Assembly (NCBI RefSeq): GCF_018255755.1
Contig: NZ_CP073766.1
Location: 310,001-374,000, forward strand
Source of the DNA: Chitinophaga sp. HK235
GTDB lineage: Bacteria > Bacteroidota > Bacteroidia > Chitinophagales > Chitinophagaceae
Reading direction: 5' to 3'
DNA: 64,000 nt
Every line of letters starts with the position of its first letter. The first letter of the stretch is position 1. Shown here piece after piece: positions 18,181 through 33,100 of this stretch. A program made the position numbers and the translations under genes. The notes under the pieces are model-generated. The model was given only the letters and a program-made list of their open reading frames with translations. It was not told where the DNA came from and made no database searches.

Positions 18181-21100
18181 ATATCAGCACAATATCTTGA
18201 TAAGCTACAGGCAGACCGTGAAATAACAAACGTATACCTGGCGGGCAGCCTGCAGGAGGGCTTTATATCACATGCATTGAACCAGGGTGCAGCCAATGAC
18301 GCCTATGGGGTACAGCTGGTATGGGAATACCGCTGCCCTTTGCAGGAAACACTGTTGCAACAGGCCTGGCAATATGCGCCGGAGAAATTCAATGCTTTAC
18401 GGCTTCGTTTCCATTGGGAGGAAGAACTGATACAGGTGATTGATAAGAAGGGAATTTTTCCATGGAGATATGAAGATATCAGCCATCTGCCGGAAAATGA
18501 ACAGGATGCTTACCTGCAGCATCTGCTGGCTGAAGACAGGGCTGTGCCGTTTGAGCTATCTGCCGGTAATCTTTACAGAATATACCTGATAAAAAAACAG
18601 ATAGACCGGTACACCTTTATATTCAGTAACCACCATGCTATACTGGATGGCTGGAGTATGTCGCTGCTGCTGAGTTTTGTACATGATGTTTACCGGCATT
18701 TGCAAAAAGGACAGCCTTACCATGTTGAGCCTGACCATGCTTATACCGCTGCACAACATTATCTGCAGCAGCACCGGCAACAGCATGATGCCTACTGGAA
18801 TGCCCGGATGGCACAGCTTTCAACCAGAGAAGATCTGAGCAGCCTGCTCCGGCCGGAGCAACGGCACATCGTATTGTCTGATTACAGGCATGTCAGATTA
18901 CATCAGGAACTGACTACAACAGTAACGGGTGAACGTTATCAGGCACTGAAAAGGTTTTGCTCCGGATATGGATTTACCCTCAATGCTGTATTGCAATATT
19001 GCTGGCACCGGTTACTGGGTATTTATGGAAACAGCAACACTACAGTAGTAGGTATGACCATGGCCGGGCGTAACCTGCCGGTGGATGATATAGAACTGTC
19101 TGTAGGCCTGTTCATCAATACCCTGCCGGTTATCATGGAACACGATGCTGGTACGGTGGTAGCTGCGATCAGTAAATTACAGGCACATATCAATGACGCC
19201 AATAGCCATACTGTTATCCAGCTTTCCCGGTTACAACAGGAAGGAAGGCGATTGTTCAATACACTGTTTGTATTCGAAAATTACCCGGTACCACTGGACC
19301 GCTCGGGAGATGAACTGCCCCTGTATTTTAAAGAAAGTACAGACCAGCTGGACTATCCGTTGGGAGTGATCCTGGTCGAACGCCCTGGAGAAGTACTACT
19401 GCGACTGAAATATGCCGGCGAGTTATTCAGCAGTGAAACAATGCATCAGCTGCTGGAAGGCGTATTTATCCTGCTGGACCAGTTGCTGGCAGATCCGCAT
19501 ATTGAAACCACGCAATTGACTTTCATCACCCGTGAACAGCAGCAGCTGCTGATCACAGACTGGAACAAAACAGCAGAAGATTACCCGTTAGACAAAACCA
19601 TTCAGCAGCTATTTGAAGAACAGGTGCGTAAAACACCGGACCATACGGCACTGGTGTATGAAAACCAACGTCTGAGTTACCGTGAACTGAATGAAAAGGC
19701 CAACCAGGTGGCGGCTTATCTGCATGCACAATATGCTGTAAAGCCTGATGATCTGATAGGACTATACCTGGAGAGAACGGAATATATGATCATTGCTATC
19801 CTGGGTGTATTAAAATCCGGAGCAGCTTATGTACCGGTAGATCTGACATATCCTGATGACAGGGTAGCGTATATCCTCTCCGATGCAGGAGCCAGAGTGG
19901 TGCTGACAGACAGCATGAATGAGGAAAACCTGCAACGTATCATGGATAGCTTGCCGGTTATAGTGGAGATAGTAGAAGATATTTGCCATGCTAGTCCAAA
20001 ATCGATATCCAGCCCAGGGCTTCAGCCCTCGGGCACATCAGCCAATATGTGTTTTGTGCTCTATACGAGTGGTACTACAGGCAATCCCAAAGGTGTGATG
20101 ATAGAACACCGTAATGAGCTGAATATCATCTACGGCATCCGGGATGCTTATGAATTCAGTCATCAGGCCAGGATTGTATTGTTTGCCACTTATGTGTTTG
20201 ATATGTCGGTGTCCGAAATTTTAAGCGCCCTGCTGTTCGGAAACACCTTATATGTGCTGGGAACAAAGGTGAGAACAGATGTAGCGGCTGTCAGCCAATA
20301 CCTCCTGGACCACGAAATAAACTACGTATATCTGCCACCGGTAATGCTGGCCGCATTACCACGTATAGCCTATCCTCACCTGAGAGGCATTACCTATGCC
20401 GGTGAGCCCTGTGATCAGGAAACCGGCAAATACTGGGCATCGCGTCTGAGCCTGTATAACTATTACGGCCCTACGGAAACCAATATTGCTACCGGCAAAC
20501 TGATCGTCGGTGGAGATACGCACCTGATCGGCCGCCCGATTGGTAATACCAGCTGTTATGTGGTGGACAGTGCCCTGCGACCTTTGCCCTTGGGAGCCAT
20601 TGGTGAATTGTATATCGGCGGTGCTGCCGTAGCCCGTGGATACTTTAATCTGCCTGAATTGACCCAACAGCGGTTTATAGCCAATCCTTTCCAGTCGGAG
20701 GAAGAGAAAGAAAAAAATATCAACGGCCGCTTATACAAAACCGGTGACCTGGTAAGATATCATCCTGATGGTAATCTCGAGTATATAGGCCGGAATGATT
20801 TTCAGGTAAAAATCCGTGGATACAGGATAGAACCCGGAGAGGTGGAAAGCCGTTTGAATGCCTATCCGGCGATCAGACAGGCTGTAGTGCTGGTAAAAGA
20901 ACATCCCGGCGGAGGCAAATACCTGGCCGGTTATTATGTGGCCGATGAAATGCCTGACCAGGACGCAGTAAGAAGTTATCTGGAAGCATACCTGCCCGAT
21001 TATATGGTGCCTACTGTGCTGATATATATGTCGGAATTTCCGGTGACCGTCAATGGAAAGCTGGACCGTCGTGCTTTGCCAGATCCGGCCTTTACAGGAG

Positions 21101-24100
21101 AGGGCAGTTATGAAGCGCCCGGCAATACGATGGAGAAACAATTGTGTGTCATATTTGGAGAGGTACTGAAACTGGATGCGGGCAGTATAAGTGTGACAGA
21201 TGACTTTTTCCGTTTGGGTGGTAACAGTATTTCGGCGATCCGTCTGGTGAACCGGCTGAATACCTTGCCGGGCGTAAAAACAGGCGTGGCAGCGGTGTTT
21301 AACTACCGTACCATCCGCAAACTGTCGGCTGTACTGAAGGAAGATACCGGTGATCATGTAACAATTACGGTGCCTGTTATCAGTGCTCCGGAAGAACAGT
21401 TGTTATCCTTTGCGCAGGAGCGTTTATGGTTTATAGAAAATTATGAAGGAGGCAGTAATGCCTACAATATACCACTGGTGCTGAAGTTGCAGCAACAGGT
21501 GAATACGGAAAACCTGTTACAGGCGCTGCATGCTGTTGTACGTCGTCATGAAGTACTCAGAAGCAGAATAAGAACGACGGAAGCAGGATTGAGTTACCAG
21601 GAGGTGCTGGATGACACAGCACGCGTGCTGGAAATAAACAAACGCGAATTGTCTTCTGAAACTACACTGGATGCAGAAGTAGAAGCGCATTTCAATCGCG
21701 TCTTCAGGCTGGATGAAGAACTGCCGGTTAGCGTAACGCTCTATACGCTTCCCGCGGAAGATAATTATCTGAGCATCGTGCTGCATCATATTGCATTTGA
21801 CGGATGGTCTACGGAAATTCTGTTGCGTGACTTATTGAATTACTATCATCACTACGAATACCTTGCAACCGGCGATATGATACAGGCAGAAAAACATCTG
21901 CCTGCACCGCTGCCTTTGCAGTATAAGGATTTTGCGTTGTGGCAACGGAATTACCTGAAAGGTACTGTGCTGGACAGGCAGCTGTCATACTGGAAGAATA
22001 GGTTGTCCGGCTATGAGACCTTACATCTGCCAACAGATCAACCACGTCCGGCGCAGATCAGCTATGAGGGCGCCAATATATCTTTTGTTGTAGACAAGGC
22101 TATCAGTGAGGGTTTACGGGCTATCTCCCGTGAGCTGGAAGTGAGCATGTACAGTGTATTGCTGAGTGGTTATTATCTATTGCTGAGTGCTTACAGCAAC
22201 CAGCGGAATATTGTGGTGGGCAGCCCTGTTTCTAACCGCCATTACGGAGAGATAGCAGACCTGATCGGTTTCTTTGTGAATACACTGGCGCTGCGGGAAG
22301 AAATAGATCCTGAACAACGGGTAACAGATTTCATCCGTCAGGTAGGAACTTCGGTGATATCAGGACAGTTGCACCAGGATCTTCCATTTGAGAAGCTGGT
22401 AGATGAGTTGCATATAGAACCGGATATGTCGCGCCATCCGGTGTTTCAGACTACTTTCAGCATTCAGCAGGTGGACAGGGGAGGTCTTGATACGCCGGGT
22501 CTGTTTGCTCCTTATGGCGACGGTAGCGCTTACAAGATTGCTAAATATGACCTGACTGCCGCACTGGATGACAGTGACGAAGAGATCTGGGGGGCCTTTA
22601 ACTATGCGGTGAGCCTTTTTAATGCGGCTACGATTGAAGGATATATAACCACCTATAAAGAAATTTTAGGTCAACTGGCGTTTGCAGGAAAGGATCTGCA
22701 GATAAAATCACTGCGTTATCAGCCGGCAACGGAACGTACGACGATGCTGACCCAATGGAATAGTCCATTGCAGGCATTCCCGGTAGACAAGCCCGTTCAC
22801 CGGCTGTTTGAAGAGCAGGCTGCTGCTCATCCTGAGCGTACTGCTGTTGTTTATGAAGATGTGCAGTTATCTTATGGAGAACTGAATACCCGTGCTGATG
22901 AACTGGCAGCATATATACGTCACCGTTACCAGTTGAAACCGGATGACCTGGTCGGTATCTGCCTGGACCGCTCTGAGCACATGCTGACGGCTATTCTGGC
23001 GGTATTAAAGGCTGGAGCTGCCTATGTGCCTATGGACCCAGGTTATCCTGAAGAAAGAATCGCTTATATTCTTTCGGACACAGGAATGAAGGTGGTTTTA
23101 ACCAACGAAAAACATGTGACGCGACTCTCGGAATTATCGGCGGAAGTAACTGTTGAGGCGATCGATAACAGGCATTTTGTGTCTGAACAGCCGGTGTTGC
23201 CTCCTGTGGTAACGACTCCGGAGCAGCTGGCTTACGTGATTTATACCAGCGGTACTACCGGTCAACCCAAAGGAGCGATGATCGAGCACCGCAATGTATC
23301 CCGCTTGTTCCATGCCACAGCGGCCTGGTATCATTTTGATGCTACCGATGTCTGGACTTTATTTCATGCTATTGTATTCGACTTCAGCGTATGGGAGATA
23401 TGGGGAGCCTTGTGTTATGGTGGCAAGCTGGTGGTCCCGTCAACAGAACAAACCCATGATCCTTCCCTGTTCTACGACCTGTGTGAGCGGGAAGGAGTGA
23501 CGGTGCTGAACCAGACACCCGGTGCTTTCTATCAGTTCATTGCGACAGCACAACAGAAAGCTAGTCGCTTGACACAGCTGCGATATGTGATCTTCGGCGG
23601 TGATGCGCTGAACCTGGCACAGCTGAAACCCTGGTACAACCTGTATGCCGATGATGCCCCACAGCTGATTAATATGTATGGTATCACGGAAACAACGGTC
23701 CATGTGACCTGGAAGGCCCTGCGTGCAGCTGAACTGGACAAAGGCTCTCTGATAGGCCGTGTGATCCCTGATCTGCAGGTATATGTATTGAATGAATACC
23801 TGGAGCCACTTCCACAGGGAGCGGTAGGAGAGCTGTACGTAGGCGGTGCCGGCGTATGTCGTGGTTATTTGAATCTGCCATCGCTGACGGCTACACGTTT
23901 TATTGCAGATCCGTTTACCGACGGTGCTACGCGGTTGTACAAAACCGGAGACCTGGTAAGACAGTTACCCAATGGAGAGCTGGAATATATTGGCCGTGCC
24001 GACTTCCAGGTGAAGATCAGGGGGTATCGTATAGAACTGGGGGAGATAGAACATCGCATGGCGACCTATCCCGGCATAAAACAAGCCGTGGTGCTGGTGA

Positions 24101-27100
24101 AGGAGCAGGCTGGTGGCAACAAATACCTCGCCGGTTATTATGTGGCCGATGAAGCTTTGAGTCATGAGCACATATTGGAATACCTGGGCTCCTATCTGCC
24201 GGAATACATGCTGCCTGCTGCACTGGTGCATCTGCAGCAGTTACCGTTGACCATCAACGGCAAGCTGGATCGCCGCGCTTTACCAGAGCCTGTTTTTACC
24301 GACAGTGATCATTACCGTGCCCCTGAAAATGATACAGAAGCAGCCATGTGTGCCATCTATGGGCAGGTGCTGGGTATCGCCGAAGACAAGATAAGTGTGG
24401 ATGATGATTTCTTCCGGATGGGCGGAGACTCCATCGTGAGTATCCAGCTGGTAAGCCGTTTGCGTCAACAGGCAGGTATTCATGTCACCGTGAAGGACAT
24501 TTTCCGTTATCGTACCATTGCCTCTTTGTATACCAACGTGATTGCTGTGGGTACTGCATCTGCGGTACAACTGGAAACAGAACAGGGCATCCTCTCCGGA
24601 GAAGCGCCACTGCTGCCGATACAGCGCTGGTTCTTTACCAATGTCTCCAACGGACTGCTGCCGAAGTATCATCACTGGAATCAGTCTTTCCTGATCAGTG
24701 TGCCCGTGCTGGATATAACACTGCTGGAACGCACGCTGATCGCGCTTTTGAACTATCATGACGGACTGCGTTTACGCTATCGTCCCGATGCTACACAATA
24801 TTATAGCGAAGAAGTAACCAACGTGCATATCCGCCGCCTGGATATCCGTACCCTGGAGACGCCTGAAGCCTTGCATGCTTTGCTTACTTCCTGGCAGTCA
24901 GATTTTGATATCTATGGAGACCGGTTATTGCAGGCTGGCTACCTGGAAGGTTATGCAGACGGGCGTGCACGCCTCTTCCTGGCAGCACATCACCTGCTGA
25001 TAGACACGGTGAGCTGGCGTATGCTGGCGGCGGATATGGAACGTATTTACAATTATCTGTCTACAGTAACTACAACGGATATACGTTCATTGATAACATG
25101 GTTAGGCTCCAAAGGCAGCAGCTATCGTCAATGGACTACACTGATCTCCGGCTATGAGTTATCTGTGGTAGAACAGGAATACTGGTCCGGTCAGTTGCCT
25201 GGAATAAAAGCAAGCAATACGCTGTTGGAAAGCTTGTCTACGCCAACTGTTAGTTATGCATCCCTGTTATTGGATACCGCATATACCGGGCGATTACTCC
25301 GTGAAAGTCATCATGTTTATAACACGCAAATTAATGACATTCTATTAAGCGCCCTGGGGGTTGCCTTGTCGCGCATCACAGGAGAAAACAATCATTATAT
25401 ATTGCTGGAAAGCCACGGCCGGGAAGCGCTTTCAGCATCCATCGATGTTACACATACCAGTGGTTGGTTTACCACCATGTACCCTGTGCAGATCATTAGT
25501 GAAGGAGATGATTATGGTGCACAACTGGTATCGGTCAAAGAAACCTTACGGGCAATACCGGCTAACGGTATCGGCTATGGGATACTCACAAACTATCGTC
25601 CTGAGGACTTGCCCCGTATCAGCTTCAACTACCTCGGCCAGTTCGACGGGCAGGAAAGTGCCGCTGCCAGTGGATGGCAGCTGACTGGAGAAGACAGCGG
25701 CCGGCAGATAGATACCTCCAATGGCGATCATCACCTGATCAACATCAACGGGCTGGTGATAGGCGGCCGCCTTCAGTTCAGTATCTCTGGTAGCCTGGCA
25801 GCTGATCTGCTGACTACCCTGGCGGCACAATATCAGCGGGTATTAGAAGAGATAATTGAATGGCTGGGCCTCGCATCCCGTACCTGGCTAACAGCCAGCG
25901 ATACTGACAATATCGTTTCCAACGCCTGGTTGTCAACGTTACAGTTGCAGCAGGAAGTATCCGGTGTTTACCTGGCAGGCAGCCTGCAGGAGGGCTTTAT
26001 CTATCATGCGCTGCATCAGGGAGATGTAGATGATGCCTACCGTGTACAGCTGTCCTGGGATTATCACAATGCTATCGATCCGGCTCTGCTGGAGCGGGCC
26101 TGGCAATATGCGCAGCAGCGCTACAGTGCCCTTCGTCTGCGTTTTGCCTGGGAATATGAGCTGGTGCAGATCATAGACCGTCATGGGCAAACTGACTGGC
26201 ACTATCTGGATATCAGTGATCAGCACAAAGCCTCACAGGAGGTTTATCTGAAAGAACTGATGGTGCAGGACCGTATGTTGCCCTTCGACCTGGCAGCCGG
26301 CAACCTGTTCCGGATATATCTGGTGAAATGCGGAGAGCATGATTGGAACTGCCTTTTCAGCAATCACCACGCTATATTGGATGGCTGGAGCATGCCGGTG
26401 CTGCTCAACTATGTACACGAAGTGTATCTGCAGTTGTTGCAGGGAGTACCTGTAGTGGTGCGGGAAGACAAGAGTTATGCGGAGGCACAACGTTACCTGC
26501 AGCAACACCGCGGGGATAATGAATCTTACTGGACCGCTGCAGTGGCCCGGCTGGAAGAACAGGAAGACCTGAGCAGCCTGTTACGTGCAGACCAGCGTCA
26601 TATCCGCTTGTCGGTTTATCGTCATATTCTGCAACCAGCAGAGCAGTCCCTGTTGATCAGCGGTACACGCTATGAGGCGCTGAAACGCCTATGCGCTACT
26701 CATGGCGTTACGCTCAATGCCGTGCTGCAATACTGCTGGCACCGGCAGCTGAGCCTCTATGGCAACACGCATACCACCGTAGTGGGCATGACCGTGTCGG
26801 GCCGTAACCTGCCTGTTAACGATATAGAACAATCCGTAGGTTTATATATCAACACACTTCCGGTGATCATGGAACATGACTCTGGTAGTGTATTATCAGC
26901 CATTAAACATTTACAGGCCCATATCGGAGAGGTAAACAGCCGTAGTGATGTAAGCCTGAGGAGGCTGCAACCCGGTGGTGAACGTCTGTTCAGCAGCCTG
27001 TTTGTATTTGAGAATTATCCGTTACCAGCCGGAGAGGAAGGCCAGTTGTCTATCCGGCTCAGGAGCAGTATGGAGAAACTGGATTATCCGCTGGGAGTAG

Positions 27101-30100
27101 TGGCGGCAGAACAAGGCCCTGAAATCATCTTTAACATCAAATACGCAGCAGAATTATTTGATGATGCGATGATTGCACAACTGCTCTCCGGTGTGGAGCT
27201 AGTATTGGAGCAACTTACAACCCATCCGGATATCACCGTATCATCGCAGGTACATCTGCGCGAAGCGCAATACCAGCAAATAATATTTGACTGGAACAAT
27301 ACCAGGCGTGATTATCCTGTTGATAAAACCATCCATCAGCTGTTTGAAGAGCAGGTACGGAGTACCCCTCATGCTTTGGCAGTGGTGTATGAAGAAACAC
27401 GGTTTACCTATGCCGCACTAAATGAAAAAGCCAACCGGCTGGCGGCGTATCTGCGTGAACGTTATAACATTCAGCCGGATGACCTGATCGCACTTGTTCT
27501 CGATCGTACAGCAGATATGCTGACAGCCATCCTTGCCGTGCTGAAGACCGGAGCAGCCTATGTACCAGTATCACCGGATTATCCGGATGAGCGTATCCAC
27601 TACATGCTGGTGGATACCCGTACCAAAGTGGTGCTGACGAACGAAATTTATGTGGAAAGATTACAGACTTCTGCCGGTATTGAAGTGGTAGATGCCACTG
27701 TTTTATGGGAAGAAAAACTGATAGGGTATGAAGAAGAAAACCTTGCTCCGCTGGCGACTTCAACAGACCTGGCCTATGTGATCTACACCAGTGGTACCAC
27801 GGGTGCTGCCAAAGGCGTGATGGTACAGCATCGCAGTGTGATCAATCTGATCAGTGCACTGGTACCGGCACATACACTGGACCGGCATGAGCGGGTGGGC
27901 TGCTATTCCAATTATGTATTTGATGCATTTGTATACGAAGTGTTCCCCGCGCTGACAAACGGTAATACTTTATACCTGTATCCGGATAGTATCAGGACGG
28001 CGCCGGATACACTGCGCAGCTATATCGACAAAGAGCGTATATCCGTTACATTTATTCCGCCCGTGTTGCTGCGTGAATTCTTGTCTGCACCGAGTGGCTT
28101 ATCATTGATATTTACAGGCGGCGAACAGCTGCCGGACCTGAACGGTATCCGTTTCGATGGTACCTTGCTGAATGAATACGGTCCAACCGAAGCCACCGTA
28201 TGTGCTACAATACACCCTTACCATCCTGGAGACAGTACCGCCAATATAGGTCGTCCGCTGGACAATACTATGGTCTATGTATTGGATGGAGCCGGAAAAC
28301 CTGTGCCGGCGGGGGCCATCGGAGAACTGTATATTGGCGGCGCCGGTGTGGCACGAGGTTATCTGAACCAGCCATCGCTGACGGCTACACGCTTTGTTGC
28401 TGATCCATTCACTGGTGGTGATGCGCGGTTATACAAAACCGGCGACCTGGTAAGACAATTACCCAATGGTGAGTTGGAATATATCGGTCGTGCCGACTTC
28501 CAGGTGAAGATCAGGGGACATCGTATAGAACTGGGTGAGATAGAACACGGAATAGCCAGCTATCCTGGCATAAAACAGGCTGTGGTGCTGGTAAAAGAAC
28601 AGGTTGGCAACAAATACCTGGCTGGTTATTATGTGTCCGATGAGGCGCTGAATCATGAGTCCATCCTGGAGTATCTGGGGTCCTATCTGCCTGAATACAT
28701 GTTGCCGGCGGCCCTGGTACATCTGCAGCAATTACCGTTGACCATCAATGGTAAGCTGGATCGTCGCGCTTTACCGGAGCCTGTATTTACGGACAGCGGC
28801 CATTACCGCGCTCCGGAGAATGATAAGCAGGCAGCTATGTGTACCATCTATGGGCAGGTGTTGGGTATATCCGGTGATAAGATAGGCGTGGATGATGACT
28901 TCTTCCGACTGGGCGGAGACTCTATTGTGAGTATCCAGCTGGTAAGCCGTCTGAGGCAACAGGCGGGTATTCATGTCACCGTAAAAGATATCTTCCGTTA
29001 TCGTACCATTGCCTCCCTGTATACGAACGTGATTGCCGCGGGTGCTGCATCTGCGGTACAACTGGAAACAGAACAGGGCATCCTGTCCGGAGAAGTGCCG
29101 CTGCTGCCGATACAGCGCTGGTTCTTTACCAATGTCTCCAACGGTCTGCTGCCGAAGTACCATCACTGGAATCAGTCTTTCCTGATCAGTGTGCCCGCAC
29201 TGGATATGACACTGCTGGAATGTACGTTGGCGGTACTGTTGAATTACCATGACGGGCTGCGCTTACGTTACCGTCCTGATGGTACACAATATTACAGTGA
29301 AGAAGTTTCGGGCCTGGATATTCATCGTCAGCATATCCGTACGCTGGGGACACCGGAAGCCTTGCGTACTTTACTGACCTCCTGGCAGGCAGACTTTGAT
29401 ATCTACGGTGACCGGCTATTGCAGGCGGGCTACCTGGAAGGTTATACAGACGGGCGCGCACGCCTCTTCCTGTCCATACATCACCTGCTGATAGACACCG
29501 TGAGCTGGCGTATGCTGGTGACAGATATGGAGCGTATTTACAATTATTTGTCCACTGTAACCACAACGGATATACGTTCATTGATAGGATGGTTAGGCCC
29601 TAAAGGCAGCAGCTACCGTCAGTGGACAACACTGATCTCCGGCTACGAGTTGTCTGTAGCGGAACAGGAATACTGGTCAGATCTGTTGCCGGGAATAAAA
29701 GCAGGCAATGCATTGCTGGGAAGCCTGTCTACGTCAATTGTCAGTCATGCATCCCTGTTATTGGATGCAGCGTATACCAGTCGGTTGTTACGCGAAAGTC
29801 ATCATGTTTATAACACACAGATCAATGATATTTTATTAAGCGCCCTCGGTGTCGCCCTGTCTCGTATCACAGGAGAAAAGAATCATTATATATTGCTGGA
29901 AAGCCACGGCCGTGAGGCACTTTCGGCCTCCATCGATATTACGCACACCAGCGGCTGGTTTACTACCATGTATCCTGTAGAGATCAGTAGCGAAGGCGAT
30001 GATTATGGCGCACAGCTGGTAGGAGTCAAAGAGAGTTTACGTGCAGTACCAGCTAACGGTATCGGCTATGGGATATTGACAGGCTATCGTCCTGAAGGCT

Positions 30101-33100
30101 TGCCCCGTATCAGCTTCAACTACCTCGGCCAGTTCGATGGGCAGGAAAGTGCCGCTGCCGGCGGATGGCAGCTGACAAATGAAGACAGCGGCCGGCAGAT
30201 GGATGCCTCCAACGGAGATCACCACCTGATCAACATCAACGGGCTGGTGATAGGTGGTTGTCTTCAGTTCAATATCTCCGGCAGCATAGCAGCCGATCTG
30301 TTAACTACTCTGGCAACACAGTATCAGCAGGTATTGGAAGAAATGATTGAATGGCTGGGCCAAGCATCCCGCACCTGGCTGACGGCCAGCGATGCAGATA
30401 ATATTATCTCCAACGCCTGGTTATCGGCGTTGCAATCGCAACAGGAAGTATCCGGTGTTTATCTGGCAGGCAGCCTGCAGGAAGGTTTTATCTACCATGC
30501 CCTGCATCAGGGAGAGGTAGATGATGCCTACCGTGTGCAGTTTTCATGGGACTATCATAACATCATTAACCCGACCCTGCTTGAACAGGCCTGGCAGTAC
30601 GCACAACAGCGCTATAGTACCCTTCGTCTGCGCTTTGCCTGGGAACATGAGCTGGTGCAGATCATAGACCGTCATGGACATACCCACTGGCACTATCTGG
30701 ATATCAGCAATCATGACAAAACTTCACAGGAGGCTTATCTGGATGAACTGATGGCAAGGGACCGCGCCTTATCCTTTGACTTGTCTGCCGGTAACCTGTT
30801 CCGGATATACCTGGTGAAACGAGGAGAACATGACTGGAGCTGCCTTTTCAGCAACCACCACGCCATACTGGATGGCTGGAGCATGCCGTTGCTGCTCAAT
30901 TATGTACATGAAGTGTATCTGCAGCTGTTGAAAGGGGGAACTGTAGTAGTTCGGGAAGACAAGAGTTATGCAGAAGCGCAGCGTTACCTGCAGCAACACC
31001 GTGGGGATAATGAAGCTTACTGGACCGCTGCAGTGGCCCAGCTGGAAGAGCAGGAAGACCTGAGTAGCCTGCTATGTGCAGATCAGCGCCATATCCGCTT
31101 GTCGGATTATCGTCATATCCTGCTGCCGGCAGAACAGTCCCTGTTGATCAGCGGTACACGCTATGAGGCATTGAAACGTCTGTGCGCCGCCAATGGCGTA
31201 ACCCTCAATGCCGTGCTGCAGTACTGCTGGCACCGGCAGCTGAGTCTTTATGGCAACGCGCGTACTACCATAGTGGGTATGACTGTCTCCGGCCGTAACC
31301 TGCCCATTAACGATATAGAACAATCTGTAGGTTTATATATCAACACGCTTCCGGTGATCATGGAACATGAGACCGGCAGTGTATTAGCGGCCATTAAACG
31401 TTTACAGGCCCATATCGGAGAGGTGAACAGCCGCAGCGATGTGAACCTGGGAAGACTGAACCCCGGTGGCGAACGCCTGTTCAGCAGCTTGTTTGTGTTT
31501 GAGAACTATCCGTTACCAGCCGGAGAAGAGGGACTGTTGTCTATCCGGTTCAGGAGCAGCATGGAGAAGCTGGACTATCCGCTGGCCGTGGTGGTGGCAG
31601 AGCAAGGTCCTGAGATTAGCTTTAGCATCAAATATGCAGCAGAGTTATTTGATGATGCTATCATTACACAACTGCTCTCCGGTGTGGAACTGATCCTGGA
31701 TCAACTTATAACCAATCCGGATATCACAGCATCCTCGCTGGTACATCTGCGCGAAGCGCAATACCAGCAAACGATCTATGAGTGGAACAATACCGTTCGT
31801 GATTATCCTGCTGACAAAACCATCCATCAGCTGTTTGAAGAGCAGGTGTGGAGTACTCCTCAGGCTCCGGCAGTGGTGTATGAAGAAACATTGCTTACTT
31901 ATGCCGAACTAAATGAAAGGGCCAACCGGCTGGCTGCGTATCTGCGTGGACGTTATAACATTCAGGCGGATGATCTGATCGTACTGGTACTGGATCGTTC
32001 AGTAGACATGCTGACGGCCATCCTTGCAGTACTGAAAGCTGGAGCAGCCTATGTGCCGGTATCACCGGAATATCCGGATGAGCGTATCCATTACATTCTG
32101 GCGGATACCCGCACCAAAGTAGTGCTGACCAACGAAATTTATGTAGAAAGATTACAGACTGCTGCCAGTATTGAAGCGATAGATACTGCTGTTTTATGGG
32201 AAGAAAAGTTGAAAGGGTTTAAAGCAGAAAACCTTGCTCCGCTGGCGACTTCAACAGACCTGGCTTATGTGATCTACACCAGTGGTACCACGGGTACGGC
32301 CAAAGGTGTGATGGTACAGCATCGCAGCATGATCAATCTGATCAGTGCACTGGTGCCGGTACATACACTGGACCGCCATGAACGGGTGGGCTGCTATTCC
32401 AACTATGTATTTGATGCATTTGTATATGAGGCGTTCCCTGCATTGGCAAATGGGAATACTTTATACCTGTATCCGGATAGTATCAGAACGGCCCCGGAGG
32501 CACTGCGCAGCTATATTGCCAAAGAGCGTATATCCGTTACATTTATTCCGCCGGTGTTGCTGCGTGAGTTTCTCTCTGCGCCTACCGGCCTGTCATTGAT
32601 ATTTACCGGTGGTGAACAGTTGCCGGACCTGAGTGATGTACTTTTCAGCGGTACCTTACTCAATGAATACGGTCCAACCGAAGCCACCGTGTGCGCTACG
32701 ATACACCCTTATCATCCGGGAGACAGCACTGCCAATATTGGCCGTCCGCTGGCTAATACTACGGTGTATGTATTGGACGGAGCCGGAAGGCCTGTGCCGG
32801 TAGGAGCTATCGGAGAATTGTATATCGGCGGTGCCGGTGTGGCACGAGGTTATCTGAACCAGCCATCGCTGACGGCTACACGTTTTATTGCAGATCCGTT
32901 TGCCGGCGGTGATGAGCGGCTGTACAAAACCGGAGACCTGGTAAGACAGTTACCCAATGGAGAGCTGGAATACATCGGCCGTGCCGACTTCCAGGTGAAG
33001 ATCAGGGGACACCGAATCGAACCCGGTGAGATAGAATACCGCATGGCCGGTTATCCGGGCATAAAACAAGCGGTGGTACTGGTGAAGGAGCAGGGCGGAG

